A program made the position numbers and the translations under genes. From the NCBI GenBank assembly GCA_964407665.1, contig CAYOWK010000005.1:62001-126000 (forward strand): a stretch of 64,000 nucleotides of DNA, written 5' to 3'. The DNA is from CAYOWK01 sp964407665 (GTDB lineage: Bacteria > Pseudomonadota > Alphaproteobacteria > Caulobacterales > Hyphomonadaceae). Position 1 is the stretch's first letter. Each line of letters begins with the position of its first letter. The notes below the pieces were generated by a model that was given only the letters and a program-made list of their open reading frames with translations, made no database searches and was not told the DNA's origin. Positions 1 through 8,132 of the stretch are shown piece after piece.

Positions 1-318
1 GAACACGGGAGCGTATGACCCCTTGGGAAGGGTGATCCAGACCGGATCGCTGCTCCCGTCGCCCTCATAGTAATCCTGTAGCAGCTTCCGCAGGCGCCCT
101 GCCTGCACGCGCACAATCGAGTCGATGCGGGGATCGAACTCGTCCGACCGGCCGAACACGTCGATCCCGATGGCGTAGCCCTTCAGGCGCTCACCGTCGC
201 CATCAAGAGCAGCTTTGACCAGATACTTGAGGAGGCTCTGCATGCGCGGAGCGGCGGCCAGTTGGGCCGACGACAACAGCCGTGACAGCTGCTCTTCAAT
301 GTCCGCCCTGCCGATCAT
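1..318 (-). CDS. N-terminal fragment of a regulatory protein with FGR/VRVQAGRLR/PKGSY motifs (partial)
   Basis: An open frame starts at ATG 318 and runs off the left edge without a stop (106 codons visible). The reading contains YAIGIDVFGR, FDPRIDSIVRVQAGRLR, DYYEGDG and LPKGSYAPVF. That series is shared by the N-terminal domains of large alphaproteobacterial proteins that usually continue into TolB-like and TPR regions, some annotated as adenylate cyclase-like. The DNA-contacting or dimerising role of this domain is not certain. The C-terminal part is outside the window, so the full domain set cannot be given. No clear ribosome site decides the start; ATG 318 is simply the first ATG in frame with the conserved segment. 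Confidence 0.6.
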   Translation of the reverse strand, partial: MIGRADIEEQLSRLLSSAQLAAAPRMQSLLKYLVKAALDGDGERLKGYAIGIDVFGRSDEFDPRIDSIVRVQAGRLRKLLQDYYEGDGSSDPVWITLPKGSYAPVF

Positions 319-485
319 CGCCGGCGCCCCCGTCACACATGACAGAACAGTCATCGGGGATAGAGGTTACAAGGTAAAGGCCGCCGACGCGGCAACTTTG
401 CAAAACGCCATAAAGACAGGTGCTTGGGAGATGTAACATTTGTGTAGCTGTTACACGCGTGACTCGCTGCCAGAGATACCTCTTC

Positions 486-572
486 ATGCCGTCTGCCCTG
501 TGCAACGACGAGTTCCATCGTCAGCTGCCTGTGCGCGTCCCCCCCAATAGCGTGCAGCTGGCCACGATGTGA
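486..572 (+). CDS. Possible 28-aa small ORF ahead of a strong hairpin
   Basis: ATG 486 to TGA 570-572 encodes a 28-residue peptide beginning MPSALCNDEF. It ends three bases before a 13-bp GC-rich hairpin, inside an otherwise gene-free 319-632 interval between divergent genes. No family is recognised and the upstream ribosome site is weak. It may equally be part of a short non-coding transcript ending at the hairpin, or chance. Nothing else in 319-632 could be assigned, apart from a small dyad (TGTAAC/GTTACA) at 432-455. Confidence 0.2.
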   Translation: MPSALCNDEFHRQLPVRVPPNSVQLATM

Positions 573-574
573 CG

Positions 575-606
575 CCCGGACGGAAGCCCCCCCGCTTCCG
601 TCCGGG
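575..606 (+). terminator. Strong GC-rich hairpin upstream of the receiver gene
   Basis: Thirteen perfect base pairs (CCCGGACGGAAGC with its complement at 594-606) enclose a loop of six C. GTGCTTT follows, which is a weak U-tract on the plus strand. It could end a short transcript from the 430-570 region, or sit in the 5' leader of the receiver gene starting at 633. Confidence 0.5.
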
Positions 607-632
607 TGCTTTGCAGTTGGGAAAAACACAAA

Positions 633-1025
633 ATGAAACCTGACGGCCCTGTCGCCCTTATCGTGGACGACAACGACCTCAATGTCGCTGTCTTCCAGGC
701 CATGCTTAACGCATTCGGCTGGCGGACCGAGATCGCAAAGAGCGGCGTGATCGCGTTCGCGCGCCTCGCCAGCGAAACCTATTCAGCGGTGCTGCTCGAC
801 TACCATATGCCCGGAATCCGGGGCGACATGGTGCTCGAGTGGATGAACGACAACATGGAGGTGTGTCCACCCGTGATCGTTTGCACCGCTGACGACAGCG
901 ACGCTGCACGCGATCGCTTCGAGTCGCTCGGATGCAGCGCCTATCTGCTGAAGCCGGTCCGCGTGGTGGACATGCGCGACACGCTGGACCGCGTCACCGC
1001 CGAGGACCGTCTGCGCCGCGCATGA
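633..1025 (+). CDS. Stand-alone CheY-like response regulator receiver
   Basis: A 130-aa single receiver domain with no output domain. Key residues are visible: the acidic pair in IVDDND near the N-terminus, the phospho-acceptor Asp in LLDYHMPG, the Thr of CTADD and the invariant Lys in LLKPVR. Single-domain receivers relay phosphate from a histidine kinase to a partner or a phosphorelay; the partner kinase is not in the window. ATG 633 gives the normal receiver N-terminus; an upstream in-frame start at 606 falls in the hairpin tail and is less likely. Neighbours offer no functional clue. Confidence 0.85.
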   Translation: MKPDGPVALIVDDNDLNVAVFQAMLNAFGWRTEIAKSGVIAFARLASETYSAVLLDYHMPGIRGDMVLEWMNDNMEVCPPVIVCTADDSDAARDRFESLGCSAYLLKPVRVVDMRDTLDRVTAEDRLRRA

Positions 1026-1100
1026 CGTCAGCGCATGACCGCTGGCGCAGCGTCATTCCTCATGTCACGGCGCACGCCTGAAGCAGCGGGCCACGGCTGG

Positions 1101-1946
1101 TTACCGTGGCTGCGAGAAGGGGTTCGGCGTTTCGGGATAGGGTGCGGGAAGCGGCGGCGGCTTTGGCAGGGGCTGGGTCGGACGGCACTGCTTGGACAGC
1201 TCGTCGATCATACGGCGGTGCTCGGTGATGGACCGGCTGCATTCGCCGCTTTCGAAGGTCCGCGCAGTTCTTGCGAGCGTGAGATCCATTTCGGTTTTCG
1301 CCAGCGTCGTCCGCAATGAGCCCGCGGCCGCGGCCTCAGGTTGAAGTTGGCTGTTGTTCCAGAAGAGGAAGGCGTTGCCGATCAGGGATGCGCCAAGCAG
1401 CGCACTCAGCCAGATCATGGCCGCGCCGCGGGAGCGGGTCGGTTCAACAGGCGGCGGCGCGGCGTGCGCCGGCTCGGGCGCCGGTTGCTGAACGACGATG
1501 TAGGGTTGTTGCGTGTGGCTCGTGTCTTCGACATGTGGCGTGACCAGGGTCATTGCTCCCGTCTGGGGCTGTTCATGAAAACCCCGGTCGGCTTCGATCC
1601 GCACGACTGGCGGGGACCGGTCCAGCCCGAACTTGACCGAAAGGTCGTGCTGAATGCGAGTCACCAGGCCCGTCGACTGGGAGTGAACTGCATGAATGTT
1701 GTCGATGGTCGGCGCCGCATAGGCGCTGAGAAACTGCGCCAGCGAATGCGGTTCGGCATAGCTGCGATCGATCTGCACCACCCCGTGCATCGTCTCGCGC
1801 AGGGCCTTTGATACGATCTCATAGATCCAGTGGCCTGCCTCATCGGCGTGTTCGAGCCAATGGGGCGGCTTGCCTTCCTCGGCAAGCACCCGGACCTCGA
1901 TTTCCAGCGCGCGGATCAGGCCGCCGGGCTCGGTGCTAGACGTCAT
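1101..1946 (-). CDS. Hypothetical protein with one central transmembrane segment and Pro-rich tail
   Basis: 281 aa, unrecognised. The first ~110 residues look soluble and helical (EIEVRVLAEEGKPPHWLEHA; HSLAQFLSAYAAPTIDNIHA). They are followed by a Pro/Ala-rich linker (about 150-172), one hydrophobic span (about 177-196, AMIWLSALLGASLIGNAFLF) and a short helical then Pro-rich C-terminus (LPKPPPLPAPYPETPNP). GGAG precedes ATG 1946 at good spacing. It lies 32 bp downstream of the TPR lipoprotein gene on the same strand, so the two are probably co-transcribed and may act together at the envelope. That link is inference only. Confidence 0.55.
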   Translation of the reverse strand: MTSSTEPGGLIRALEIEVRVLAEEGKPPHWLEHADEAGHWIYEIVSKALRETMHGVVQIDRSYAEPHSLAQFLSAYAAPTIDNIHAVHSQSTGLVTRIQHDLSVKFGLDRSPPVVRIEADRGFHEQPQTGAMTLVTPHVEDTSHTQQPYIVVQQPAPEPAHAAPPPVEPTRSRGAAMIWLSALLGASLIGNAFLFWNNSQLQPEAAAAGSLRTTLAKTEMDLTLARTARTFESGECSRSITEHRRMIDELSKQCRPTQPLPKPPPLPAPYPETPNPFSQPR

Positions 1947-1978
1947 GCGGGTTCACTCCGGTCAGATATCGGCGGGCG

Positions 1979-3748
1979 TCAGTAATCGGCGCACTGGGCG
2001 ACGTGGTAGGTGTCGAAATAGGCGCGGGCGTCCTTGTCGGCCTGGCCGACCGCCTGGCGTCCGATGTCTGCGAAGCCTACGCAGTAAAGCGCGAGCCCCT
2101 GGCCGACCTCCAGCCTGCGTCTCAGGAACAGCCTGTCGGCGGCTGGCTCAGTGGAGTCCACAGCCGAAAGCCCACTGGTGAAGGCCATGTAGGCGGCTTC
2201 CCAGCGGCGCTTCTTGTCATCACCGCGCATGAACTGGGCGGTTCGCAGCTCGAACATACCCTTGAGCAGGCGAGACGCGCCGGCATCCGGATTGGCCCCG
2301 CCGGCGCACGCGGCGCCTGCATCCTGCGCGCGGGCTGTGTCCTTGTTGAGGAACCGGATTCGGGAGAGACAGGCCTGATCGCGATAGGCAGCATTGCGAC
2401 CGTCCAGCATCGTCGCGACATCTGCATATTCGATGGCGGACTTGCGGTCGGCGCCACCCTCCGTTTCGATGCGACTGAGATAGTAGGCGGCTTCGGCGCG
2501 CATGCCCGTATCACCGGCCAGTCTTGTCAGGCGCTCAGCCTCGCGAAGCTGGTCGCGCGCTGCGCCATAGTGCGGGACGCCCTCCCGGTAGAGTAGCTTG
2601 CCCAGTCCCAGATAGGCGCCCGGAAACGTGGGATCGAGTTTCTGCGCCGCTTCTAGGCTGAGACGCGCCTTGGGAAGGTCGTTCCTTGCGAGCTGGACGT
2701 CGGCGAGTTCGAACCAGGTCGCGGCGGTCTGTTCCAGCCGAAGCGCCTGCGTGTAGCTCGCTTCCGCATCCGGCAGGCGGCTGGCGGAGACTTCGGCGCG
2801 CGCCAGTTCCATGAACCGGGCCGGTTGGTCAGGCGCCAGTTGCGCGGCCCGGCGGTAGCCCTCGATGGCGTCTGCGAGGCGGCCGACGCCCTGCAGCGCC
2901 CGCGCCCGGCCAGCATGGGCGTCCGCCGAGTTCTGGGCGAGCGCCACGGCGCCGTCATAGGCTCGCAGCGCTTCGGTGAAGTAGGTGTTGCCGGCCGCAG
3001 CCCCCTCCGCAGTGGCGAGGCGCAGGCTCGCGAGCCCCAGCCCGAGAAACGCTTCCGCGTTCAGCGGGTCTGCGTCTCGCGCCGCCTGATAGATATCGAG
3101 TGCGCGGCGGGCGCCGTCGGGACCCGGCGATTGCAGCACAAGGCCGCCAAGGCGAACGCCCGCACGCGAGGCAAGCTTCGGATCCTTCCCGGCGCCCGCC
3201 GCCAGCGCGATGACCGCCCTGTAGCTGTCCATCGCCCGTTGCGTCGCGCCAAGCTGCGCCTGCGCGTCTGCGAGATCGAAGCGGGCGGCGACGTTGCCGG
3301 GCTGCAGCTCGATGACGCGGGCGAGTTCAGCGATCGCCGAATCAAACGCGCGCTGGGCGACGTGTCCGCGTGCAAGGGCATGCAGCGCCGAGGGAAGCAG
3401 AACGCCCTTGCTGCGCTCCATCAAGTCCGACGCCAGCGTCAGGGATTTCACAGCCTCGGGATACGACTTCATTGCCAGCTGGGCCTCGCCGATCCTGTAG
3501 CTGGCGGCGGCGTACTGGGCGACCGTCGCCCCCGGCCGGGCCGCAGCCTTGTCGCAGACCGCAATCACGGATGCTGGCGGCGCCGCCGGGAAGGACTTCG
3601 TCGCATAGCAATCGGCCTCCCGCAGCGTCGCGGAGCTGGCCGGCATCTGCGTGGTCTCTGTCGTAGCGCAGGCGGCAGCCAGCGCCGCAAGGCAGACCGC
3701 AAGGCCTGTGGGTCTGCCGTTCGTGGGGCGGCCTGAAGCTGGCGCCAT
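1979..3748 (-). CDS. TPR-repeat lipoprotein
   Basis: 589 aa from ATG 3748, which is preceded by GGGAGA. The N-terminus is a lipoprotein signal: AVCLAALAAACATT with a lipobox ending in Cys. The mature protein is a long series of TPR-like helical pairs (for example YRIGEAQLAMKSYPEAVKSL, ELQPGNVAARFDLADAQAQLG, LDPTFPGAYLGLGKLLYREG). Such proteins act as scaffolds for envelope or secretion complexes; a specific partner cannot be named. The C-terminal ~100 residues carry weaker repeats. Frame-open sequence upstream to 3913 lacks a signal peptide and is not included. Confidence 0.75.
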   Translation of the reverse strand: MAPASGRPTNGRPTGLAVCLAALAAACATTETTQMPASSATLREADCYATKSFPAAPPASVIAVCDKAAARPGATVAQYAAASYRIGEAQLAMKSYPEAVKSLTLASDLMERSKGVLLPSALHALARGHVAQRAFDSAIAELARVIELQPGNVAARFDLADAQAQLGATQRAMDSYRAVIALAAGAGKDPKLASRAGVRLGGLVLQSPGPDGARRALDIYQAARDADPLNAEAFLGLGLASLRLATAEGAAAGNTYFTEALRAYDGAVALAQNSADAHAGRARALQGVGRLADAIEGYRRAAQLAPDQPARFMELARAEVSASRLPDAEASYTQALRLEQTAATWFELADVQLARNDLPKARLSLEAAQKLDPTFPGAYLGLGKLLYREGVPHYGAARDQLREAERLTRLAGDTGMRAEAAYYLSRIETEGGADRKSAIEYADVATMLDGRNAAYRDQACLSRIRFLNKDTARAQDAGAACAGGANPDAGASRLLKGMFELRTAQFMRGDDKKRRWEAAYMAFTSGLSAVDSTEPAADRLFLRRRLEVGQGLALYCVGFADIGRQAVGQADKDARAYFDTYHVAQCADY

Positions 3749-3831
3749 GGTCGGTCTCTCCCGTCTGATGGAGAAACACTTGCGCCAATGCGGGACTCTG
3801 CACTTGAGCGGCGTCAACCGGAGCAGGGAGG

Positions 3832-4428
3832 TCAGCCCCGGCGCGAAATGTCGAAGCTCACCGCGAAGCCCTCCAGCAGGCCGGGCGCCCAGGCCTCGCC
3901 AAACACCGCCCATTCCTCGAGCCGGTCGAGAAAGCCCGTGAAACGCTCGCTCGCCCGGGCGAGGGCGGCGTCGAACTCAGGGTAGGTTGCCACCAGCGGC
4001 TGCAGCGGCGCCTTCCGGGGCGTATCCGGCTCGTCCGGCCACAGCACCGCAGCCTCAGCCCGGCACTCGATATAGGGCGAAGGATCGTGCCCCAGCCATG
4101 GCGACTGGCCGCCCGGCTTCACGCGGTACCAGTCACGCCAGCCCTCGAGCCCGCAGCAGCATCCGGGAACCACCTCCGACCCATCGGCACGCGCGACAAG
4201 CCCGCCCGGCGCCGCCTTGCACGCGCCATCGGCAATCAGCTGAGCAGCCTCCCGTGCTGTCTCCGGCAAGACCTGCCCGTAGGCGACGATGACCGCAACA
4301 ATGCGCGCCACGTCCTCGAGCGCCGTCTCCGGCCCCAGCTCGATCCACCGCCGTTCGTCCATATCGGGAAGCCAGCCGGGCTGCGAATTGAAGCCCAGAA
4401 CCTCGACCACAGGAACCAGCTGCAACAT
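3832..4428 (-). CDS. Hypothetical protein downstream of mlaF
   Basis: 198 aa, family not recognised. The sequence opens MLQLVPVVEVLGFNSQPGWL, contains a Cys cluster (GCCCGLEGWRDWYRV) and many Trp residues, and ends in a helical region. It begins 14 bp after the mlaF stop on the same strand, so it is probably the last gene of the alr-mlaE-mlaF transcript. An MlaD/MCE-domain protein is often expected here, but no N-terminal membrane anchor or MCE-like sequence is visible. It reads as a small cytosolic protein. SMI1/KNR4-type folds were considered without a firm match. Confidence 0.5.
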   Translation of the reverse strand: MLQLVPVVEVLGFNSQPGWLPDMDERRWIELGPETALEDVARIVAVIVAYGQVLPETAREAAQLIADGACKAAPGGLVARADGSEVVPGCCCGLEGWRDWYRVKPGGQSPWLGHDPSPYIECRAEAAVLWPDEPDTPRKAPLQPLVATYPEFDAALARASERFTGFLDRLEEWAVFGEAWAPGLLEGFAVSFDISRRG

Positions 4429-4442
4429 CGCGCGGAGGCGTC

Positions 4443-5219
4443 CTACAGCGCCGGCTGGATCGGCCCGTCCGCCCGGCCATGCACGAACTGGTCGACGTGC
4501 GCCGAGCCGCTGGCGTCAAGATCGCCCACCGGGCCCCGCCAGACAATCCGCCCCTCATGCAGCATCGCGACCTCGTCGGCGATCTTGCGCACGCTCGCCA
4601 TGTCGTGGGTGATCGTCACCGCCGCCGCGCCCAGCGCCTTGCACTGCTCGACGATCAGGTCGTTCACCGCATCTGCCGTGATCGGATCGAGCCCCGTGGT
4701 GGGCTCGTCGAAGAAGATCAGCTCCGGCTGTGCGATGATCGCCCGCGCCAGCGCCACGCGCTTCTGCATGCCGCCCGACAGCTCCGCCGGACGCAGCATC
4801 GCGACCGACGCGCCCAGACGCACCTTGGCGAGGTTCTCGATCGCCCGCGCCTTGGCCTCCCGGCGCCCCACGCCATCGCGATAGAGCAGGGCGAACGCCA
4901 CATTCTCCCAGACCGTCAGGCTGTCGAACAGCGCGCCGCCCTGGAACAGCATGCCGGTCCTGCGGCGCAGTTCGTCCACCGACTTGCCGGGCTTCACCGG
5001 CTTGCCGTCGAAGAAGACCTCGCCCGCGTCGGGCTGCATCAGGCCCAGCGCGCACTTGATCGACACCGACTTGCCGGTGCCCGAACCGCCGATGATGACC
5101 AGCGAATTGCCGGGCGCCACGGAGACATCCATCCCCCGCAGCACCTGCTTGGAGCCAAAGCTCTTGTGCAGGCCGCGCAGCTCCAGCAGCGGCGCCGAAG
5201 CGGCCTGCGGCTCTGCCAT
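4443..5219 (-). CDS. mlaF: MlaF-like ABC transporter ATP-binding protein
   Basis: 258 aa from ATG 5219. ABC ATPase motifs are in order: Walker A GGSGTGKS, Q-loop LFQGGALFDSLTVWENVAF (typical of the Mla/MCE subfamily), signature LSGGMQKRVALARAI, Walker B LIFFDEPTTGLDP and switch His ITHDMASV. It pairs with the MlaE-type permease encoded 17 bp upstream to drive phospholipid movement between inner and outer membranes. Frame-open sequence further upstream overlaps the permease gene in another frame and is not coding. No MlaD or MlaC homologue is in the window. Confidence 0.88.
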   Translation of the reverse strand: MAEPQAASAPLLELRGLHKSFGSKQVLRGMDVSVAPGNSLVIIGGSGTGKSVSIKCALGLMQPDAGEVFFDGKPVKPGKSVDELRRRTGMLFQGGALFDSLTVWENVAFALLYRDGVGRREAKARAIENLAKVRLGASVAMLRPAELSGGMQKRVALARAIIAQPELIFFDEPTTGLDPITADAVNDLIVEQCKALGAAAVTITHDMASVRKIADEVAMLHEGRIVWRGPVGDLDASGSAHVDQFVHGRADGPIQPAL

Positions 5220-5236
5220 GTCTTTTGCGAGAGCGC

Positions 5237-6061
5237 TCAAAGGCCGATCCTCACGAACAAGGCCGTCAGGGCGTAGTTGGCTGCAAGCAGCAGCACAGCG
5301 GCGCCCACAACCGCGAGCGTCGCAGCCCGGCCGACTCCGCCCGCGCCGCCCTTGGAGCGGTCGCCCTGATAGCAGCCCATCAGCGAGATGATCGCGCCGA
5401 ACACGGCGGCCTTGATGAGGCCCGACTGGATGTCGCCGTCGGTCACGAACGCCCACGTGTTGCGCAGGTAGGTCGCGCCATTGAAGTCCAGCGACCCCAC
5501 CGCGACCAGATATCCGCCCATCACGCCGATGATGTCCGCGACCAGCACCAGCACCGGCAACGTCACGATGCCCGCCAGCACGCGCGGCGCGTATAGATAG
5601 CGGGCAGGGCGCGCCGAGAGCGTCAGCAACGCATCGATCTGTTCGGTCACGCGCATCGCGCCGATCTCGGCGGCGATGCCGGCCGAAACCCGTCCCGCCA
5701 GCATCAGCCCCGCCAGCACGGGACCCAGCTCGCGCGTGATGCCCAGCACCACGATGTTGGGCACGAACTGCTCGGCGTTGAAGCGCGACCCGCCGGCATA
5801 GATGTTGAGCGCCAGCGCCGCGCCAATGAAAACCGCCGTCAGGCCGACAACCGGAAGGGAATAGAAGCCGATCTTGATGCACTGGCGGAGCACCTCGCGC
5901 ACATAGATCACCGGCGTCACGCAGGCGAACAGCACTTCCAGCCAGAACGACGTGATCCGTCCGATCTCGCGCAGTCCGCCCAGCACCGTCCGCCCGATCA
6001 GCTGGAAGGGACGGAGGACGACGGGGACGTCGTCAGGCGTCGCTGCAGTCGTGGCGCTCAT
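5237..6061 (-). CDS. mlaE: MlaE-family lipid transport permease
   Basis: 274 aa integral membrane protein of the MlaE/TTG2B family. It has several hydrophobic spans (LPVVGLTAVFIGAALALNIY; VLAGIVTLPVLVLVADIIGV; AATLAVVGAAVLLLAANYAL) and the family core ELGPVLAGLMLAGRVSAGIA followed by AEIGAMRVTEQIDAL. It forms the inner-membrane channel for the MlaF ATPase. Its ATG overlaps the alr stop codon (ATGA), so translation of alr, mlaE and mlaF is likely coupled. Confidence 0.88.
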   Translation of the reverse strand: MSATTAATPDDVPVVLRPFQLIGRTVLGGLREIGRITSFWLEVLFACVTPVIYVREVLRQCIKIGFYSLPVVGLTAVFIGAALALNIYAGGSRFNAEQFVPNIVVLGITRELGPVLAGLMLAGRVSAGIAAEIGAMRVTEQIDALLTLSARPARYLYAPRVLAGIVTLPVLVLVADIIGVMGGYLVAVGSLDFNGATYLRNTWAFVTDGDIQSGLIKAAVFGAIISLMGCYQGDRSKGGAGGVGRAATLAVVGAAVLLLAANYALTALFVRIGL

Positions 6062-7134
6062 GCCTCACCTATGTAGACCCGGCGGACGCGCGATCCGATG
6101 CGTGTCAGCAATTCATAGTCGATCGTGGACATGGCGGCAGCCTGCTCTCCGAGGGGCATCGCCGCCCCGATCAGCTCGACCGGGTCGCCCTGGGTCACGC
6201 TGAGACCGGTTACGTCGAGCACCACAAGATCCATGGAAACGCGGCCGAGGATCGGGCGCTTCTCCCCCTGGATCACGGCATAGCCCCGGTTCGAGGCCGC
6301 GCGCAAGAATCCGTCCGCATAGCCGATCCCGATGGTCGCCAGCTGTGTCGGGGCGGTTGCAGCGAAGGAGGCCCCATAGCCCACGGTTTCGCCGGGCCCG
6401 ATGGTGCGCACCTGCAGGACAGGCGTACTCAGCGTCAGGACAGTTGCAAGCTGACGGCCTCGAGGCGGGACAGGCCCGCCGCCATACAGCCCGATACCGG
6501 GCCTGATTTCCTCGAACGTGTAGTCCGCGCCGAGATAGACGCCCGCCGTGGCCGCAAGGCTGCGGGCGACCCCCGGCCAGAGGCTGGATCCCTCACGGAA
6601 GAGGGCGAGCTGGCGCGCGTTCATCGGATGCCCGGGCTCGTCGCCGCACGCGAGGTGGCTGATGATCCGGACAGGTGGTGTCGAACGCGTGAGATCGGCG
6701 GCGGCTGCCCACTCATGCCGCGAAAGGCCGAGACGATTCATGCCGGTATCGAGATGGATCGCTGCATCCGGGCGATCTTCGCCGATCTCCAGCCAGCCCC
6801 GCACGTCCTGCATGGAATTGAGGACTGGCTGAAGTTCCGCATCGCGAAATACACCGCTCCCGCCGCCTGCAAAACCATTGAGGACGGCGATCTCGGGCGA
6901 TGGTCCCAGCGCCGTCCGGAGAGCAGCGCCCTCCTGCGGCCAGGCCACATAAAAGCGACGGCAGCCAGCTCTTGCGAGCGCGCGGGCCATCGGCGTCGCT
7001 CCAAGGCCGTAGCCATCAGCCTTTACAACGGCAGCCGCGCTCGCGCCGTGGCCAAGCGCGGCCAGCATCCGCCAGTTGGCGACGACAGCCGCCACATCGA
7101 TCTTTGCGTCAGAACTGTCCAAGCCGCCCGCCAT
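6058..7134 (-). CDS. alr: Alanine racemase
   Basis: 358 aa from ATG 7134. The PLP-binding Lys lies in AVVKADGYGLGA near residue 40 and the second catalytic Tyr in GETVGYGASF. HLDTGMNRLG and EIRPGIGLYGG are further family signatures, and the C-terminal beta domain includes LGRVSMDLVVLDVT. It converts L-Ala to D-Ala for peptidoglycan. It is the first gene of an alr-mlaE-mlaF unit, linking wall precursor supply and outer-membrane lipid homeostasis on one transcript. Open frame upstream to 7245 is Pro/His-rich and unlikely to be translated. Confidence 0.9.
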   Translation of the reverse strand: MAGGLDSSDAKIDVAAVVANWRMLAALGHGASAAAVVKADGYGLGATPMARALARAGCRRFYVAWPQEGAALRTALGPSPEIAVLNGFAGGGSGVFRDAELQPVLNSMQDVRGWLEIGEDRPDAAIHLDTGMNRLGLSRHEWAAAADLTRSTPPVRIISHLACGDEPGHPMNARQLALFREGSSLWPGVARSLAATAGVYLGADYTFEEIRPGIGLYGGGPVPPRGRQLATVLTLSTPVLQVRTIGPGETVGYGASFAATAPTQLATIGIGYADGFLRAASNRGYAVIQGEKRPILGRVSMDLVVLDVTGLSVTQGDPVELIGAAMPLGEQAAAMSTIDYELLTRIGSRVRRVYIGEA

Positions 7135-7263
7135 ACCGCTGCGCCAACCTGTTTCCGGATAATTGCGGACAGAACAAGACCAAACGGGAAAATGCCCGCG
7201 CGAGGGGTGCGGCGGGTGGGGGCTCTCGCCCTCTGTTTCCCACACCCGACGCGTCGCTTATGG

Positions 7264-7305
7264 AAACGGACAGCCCGCTGTCCGTGTTTCCCGCACACGC
7301 GGGAA
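7264..7305. repeat. Pair of adjacent perfect hairpins (REP-like)
   Basis: First hairpin: ACGGACAG and CTGTCCGT around CCCG (7266-7285), extended by AA/TTT flanks. Second: TTCCCGC-ACAC-GCGGGAA at 7288-7305, followed by TCCAG. The second matches the common proteobacterial dispersed motif ending GCGGGAATCCAG. The position, upstream of alr on its opposite side, fits an intergenic REP element. Confidence 0.5.
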
Positions 7306-7853
7306 TCCAGACTTAACAGCCTGACCAAACATACGATTTTCAAAGTCTGGATCCTCGGAGTCGCGAGGACCACGGCCCTGCGGGCCGTTTCCAGAGTGCT
7401 GGTTCCAGGGTTTTCCATCCTACAGGACGCAGCCGCCCCTAAACTTCCCCGCGCGCCTGTCATGGGAGGGTTCGGGGGCCACCGAACTCACGAACGGAAG
7501 GCGCCGGTCGGCGCGATTGACCCCGGGCACGGGAAATCGGGGAACCCTGGGGGTGCGGAAACTCCAGCGCGCGCGGTTCGGGAATACGGGATTGGGACAA
7601 TCACCCGGGAGCCCCAGCTCCCGGACGTAACGCCCTCGCCCTGTACCGGACCGACAAACGACCTGCGGGGCGCGTGGGAACACGCAACCGGCCAGCGCAA
7701 GCTGGCAGCTTATACAAGAAGGCGCGTTCTCACGCGCCCCGGCCTCCCATGCCTGACAGGGCAAAACGGGAGGGGAACGACAGCATCACGGACGGCTTGA
7801 GGCCGGTCCGAATGGGGGGACATGTCAATGACAGAAAGTAGGCGCGAAGCGCC

Positions 7854-7875
7854 ACCTCCCCCGAGCGGGGGAGGT
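7854..7875. repeat. C/G-run hairpin, REP-like
   Basis: ACCTCCCCC and GGGGGAGGT form a 9-bp perfect stem around GAGC. A similar hairpin lies 110 bp downstream with the loop reversed (GCTC), so the two may bound one mobile intergenic element. Confidence 0.5.
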
Positions 7876-7983
7876 CGACAGCGCGCAGCGCTGGCGGGTG
7901 GGGGTAACGGTGATTGCGCCTCGAACAGCCGCCAGCGCGAGAGGAGGGACCGCCCCCCTCTGTCGCGGCATGCGCCGCGCCCG

Positions 7984-8003
7984 GTCCCCCCGCTCGGGGG
8001 GAC
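7984..8003. repeat. C/G-run hairpin, REP-like partner
   Basis: GTCCCCCC and GGGGGGAC form an 8-bp perfect stem around GCTC. It is followed by a further small dyad (GGCGGC TTC GCCGCC) ending near 8019, just upstream of the dehydrogenase gene. Confidence 0.5.
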
Positions 8004-8132
8004 GGGCGGCTTCGCCGCCTGTTCCCATCAGGCGCTCTCTAGCCCCAGCCTATGCCGGACTTCCCCCCACAGATCGTGACAACCCGCCCGCATCCCGCCA
8101 TGGTCCAGACCATAAAGACCGGAGACCTGCCC

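Larger units (their letters stand above)
7135..8132. other. Long gene-free interval with several hairpins
   Basis: About 1 kb between divergent alr and the dehydrogenase gene. All frames here give Pro/Arg-rich, low-complexity products with no family resemblance, so no coding gene is called. The interval holds dyads at 7264-7287, 7288-7305, 7854-7875 and 7984-8003, plus a GTTCGG/CCGAAC dyad in the 7465-7490 region and CCCGGGAGCC/GCTCCCGG-like pairs around 7606-7625. The 7320-7800 part is not obviously repetitive and could be a structured RNA. RNase P RNA, tmRNA, SRP RNA and 6S RNA hallmarks were looked for and not found. Confidence 0.4.

Noticed and set aside
7420..7764. Protein-coding genes in the 7.1-8.1 kb gap
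   Set aside because: Overlapping frames on both strands all give Arg/Pro-rich products without family features or ribosome sites.
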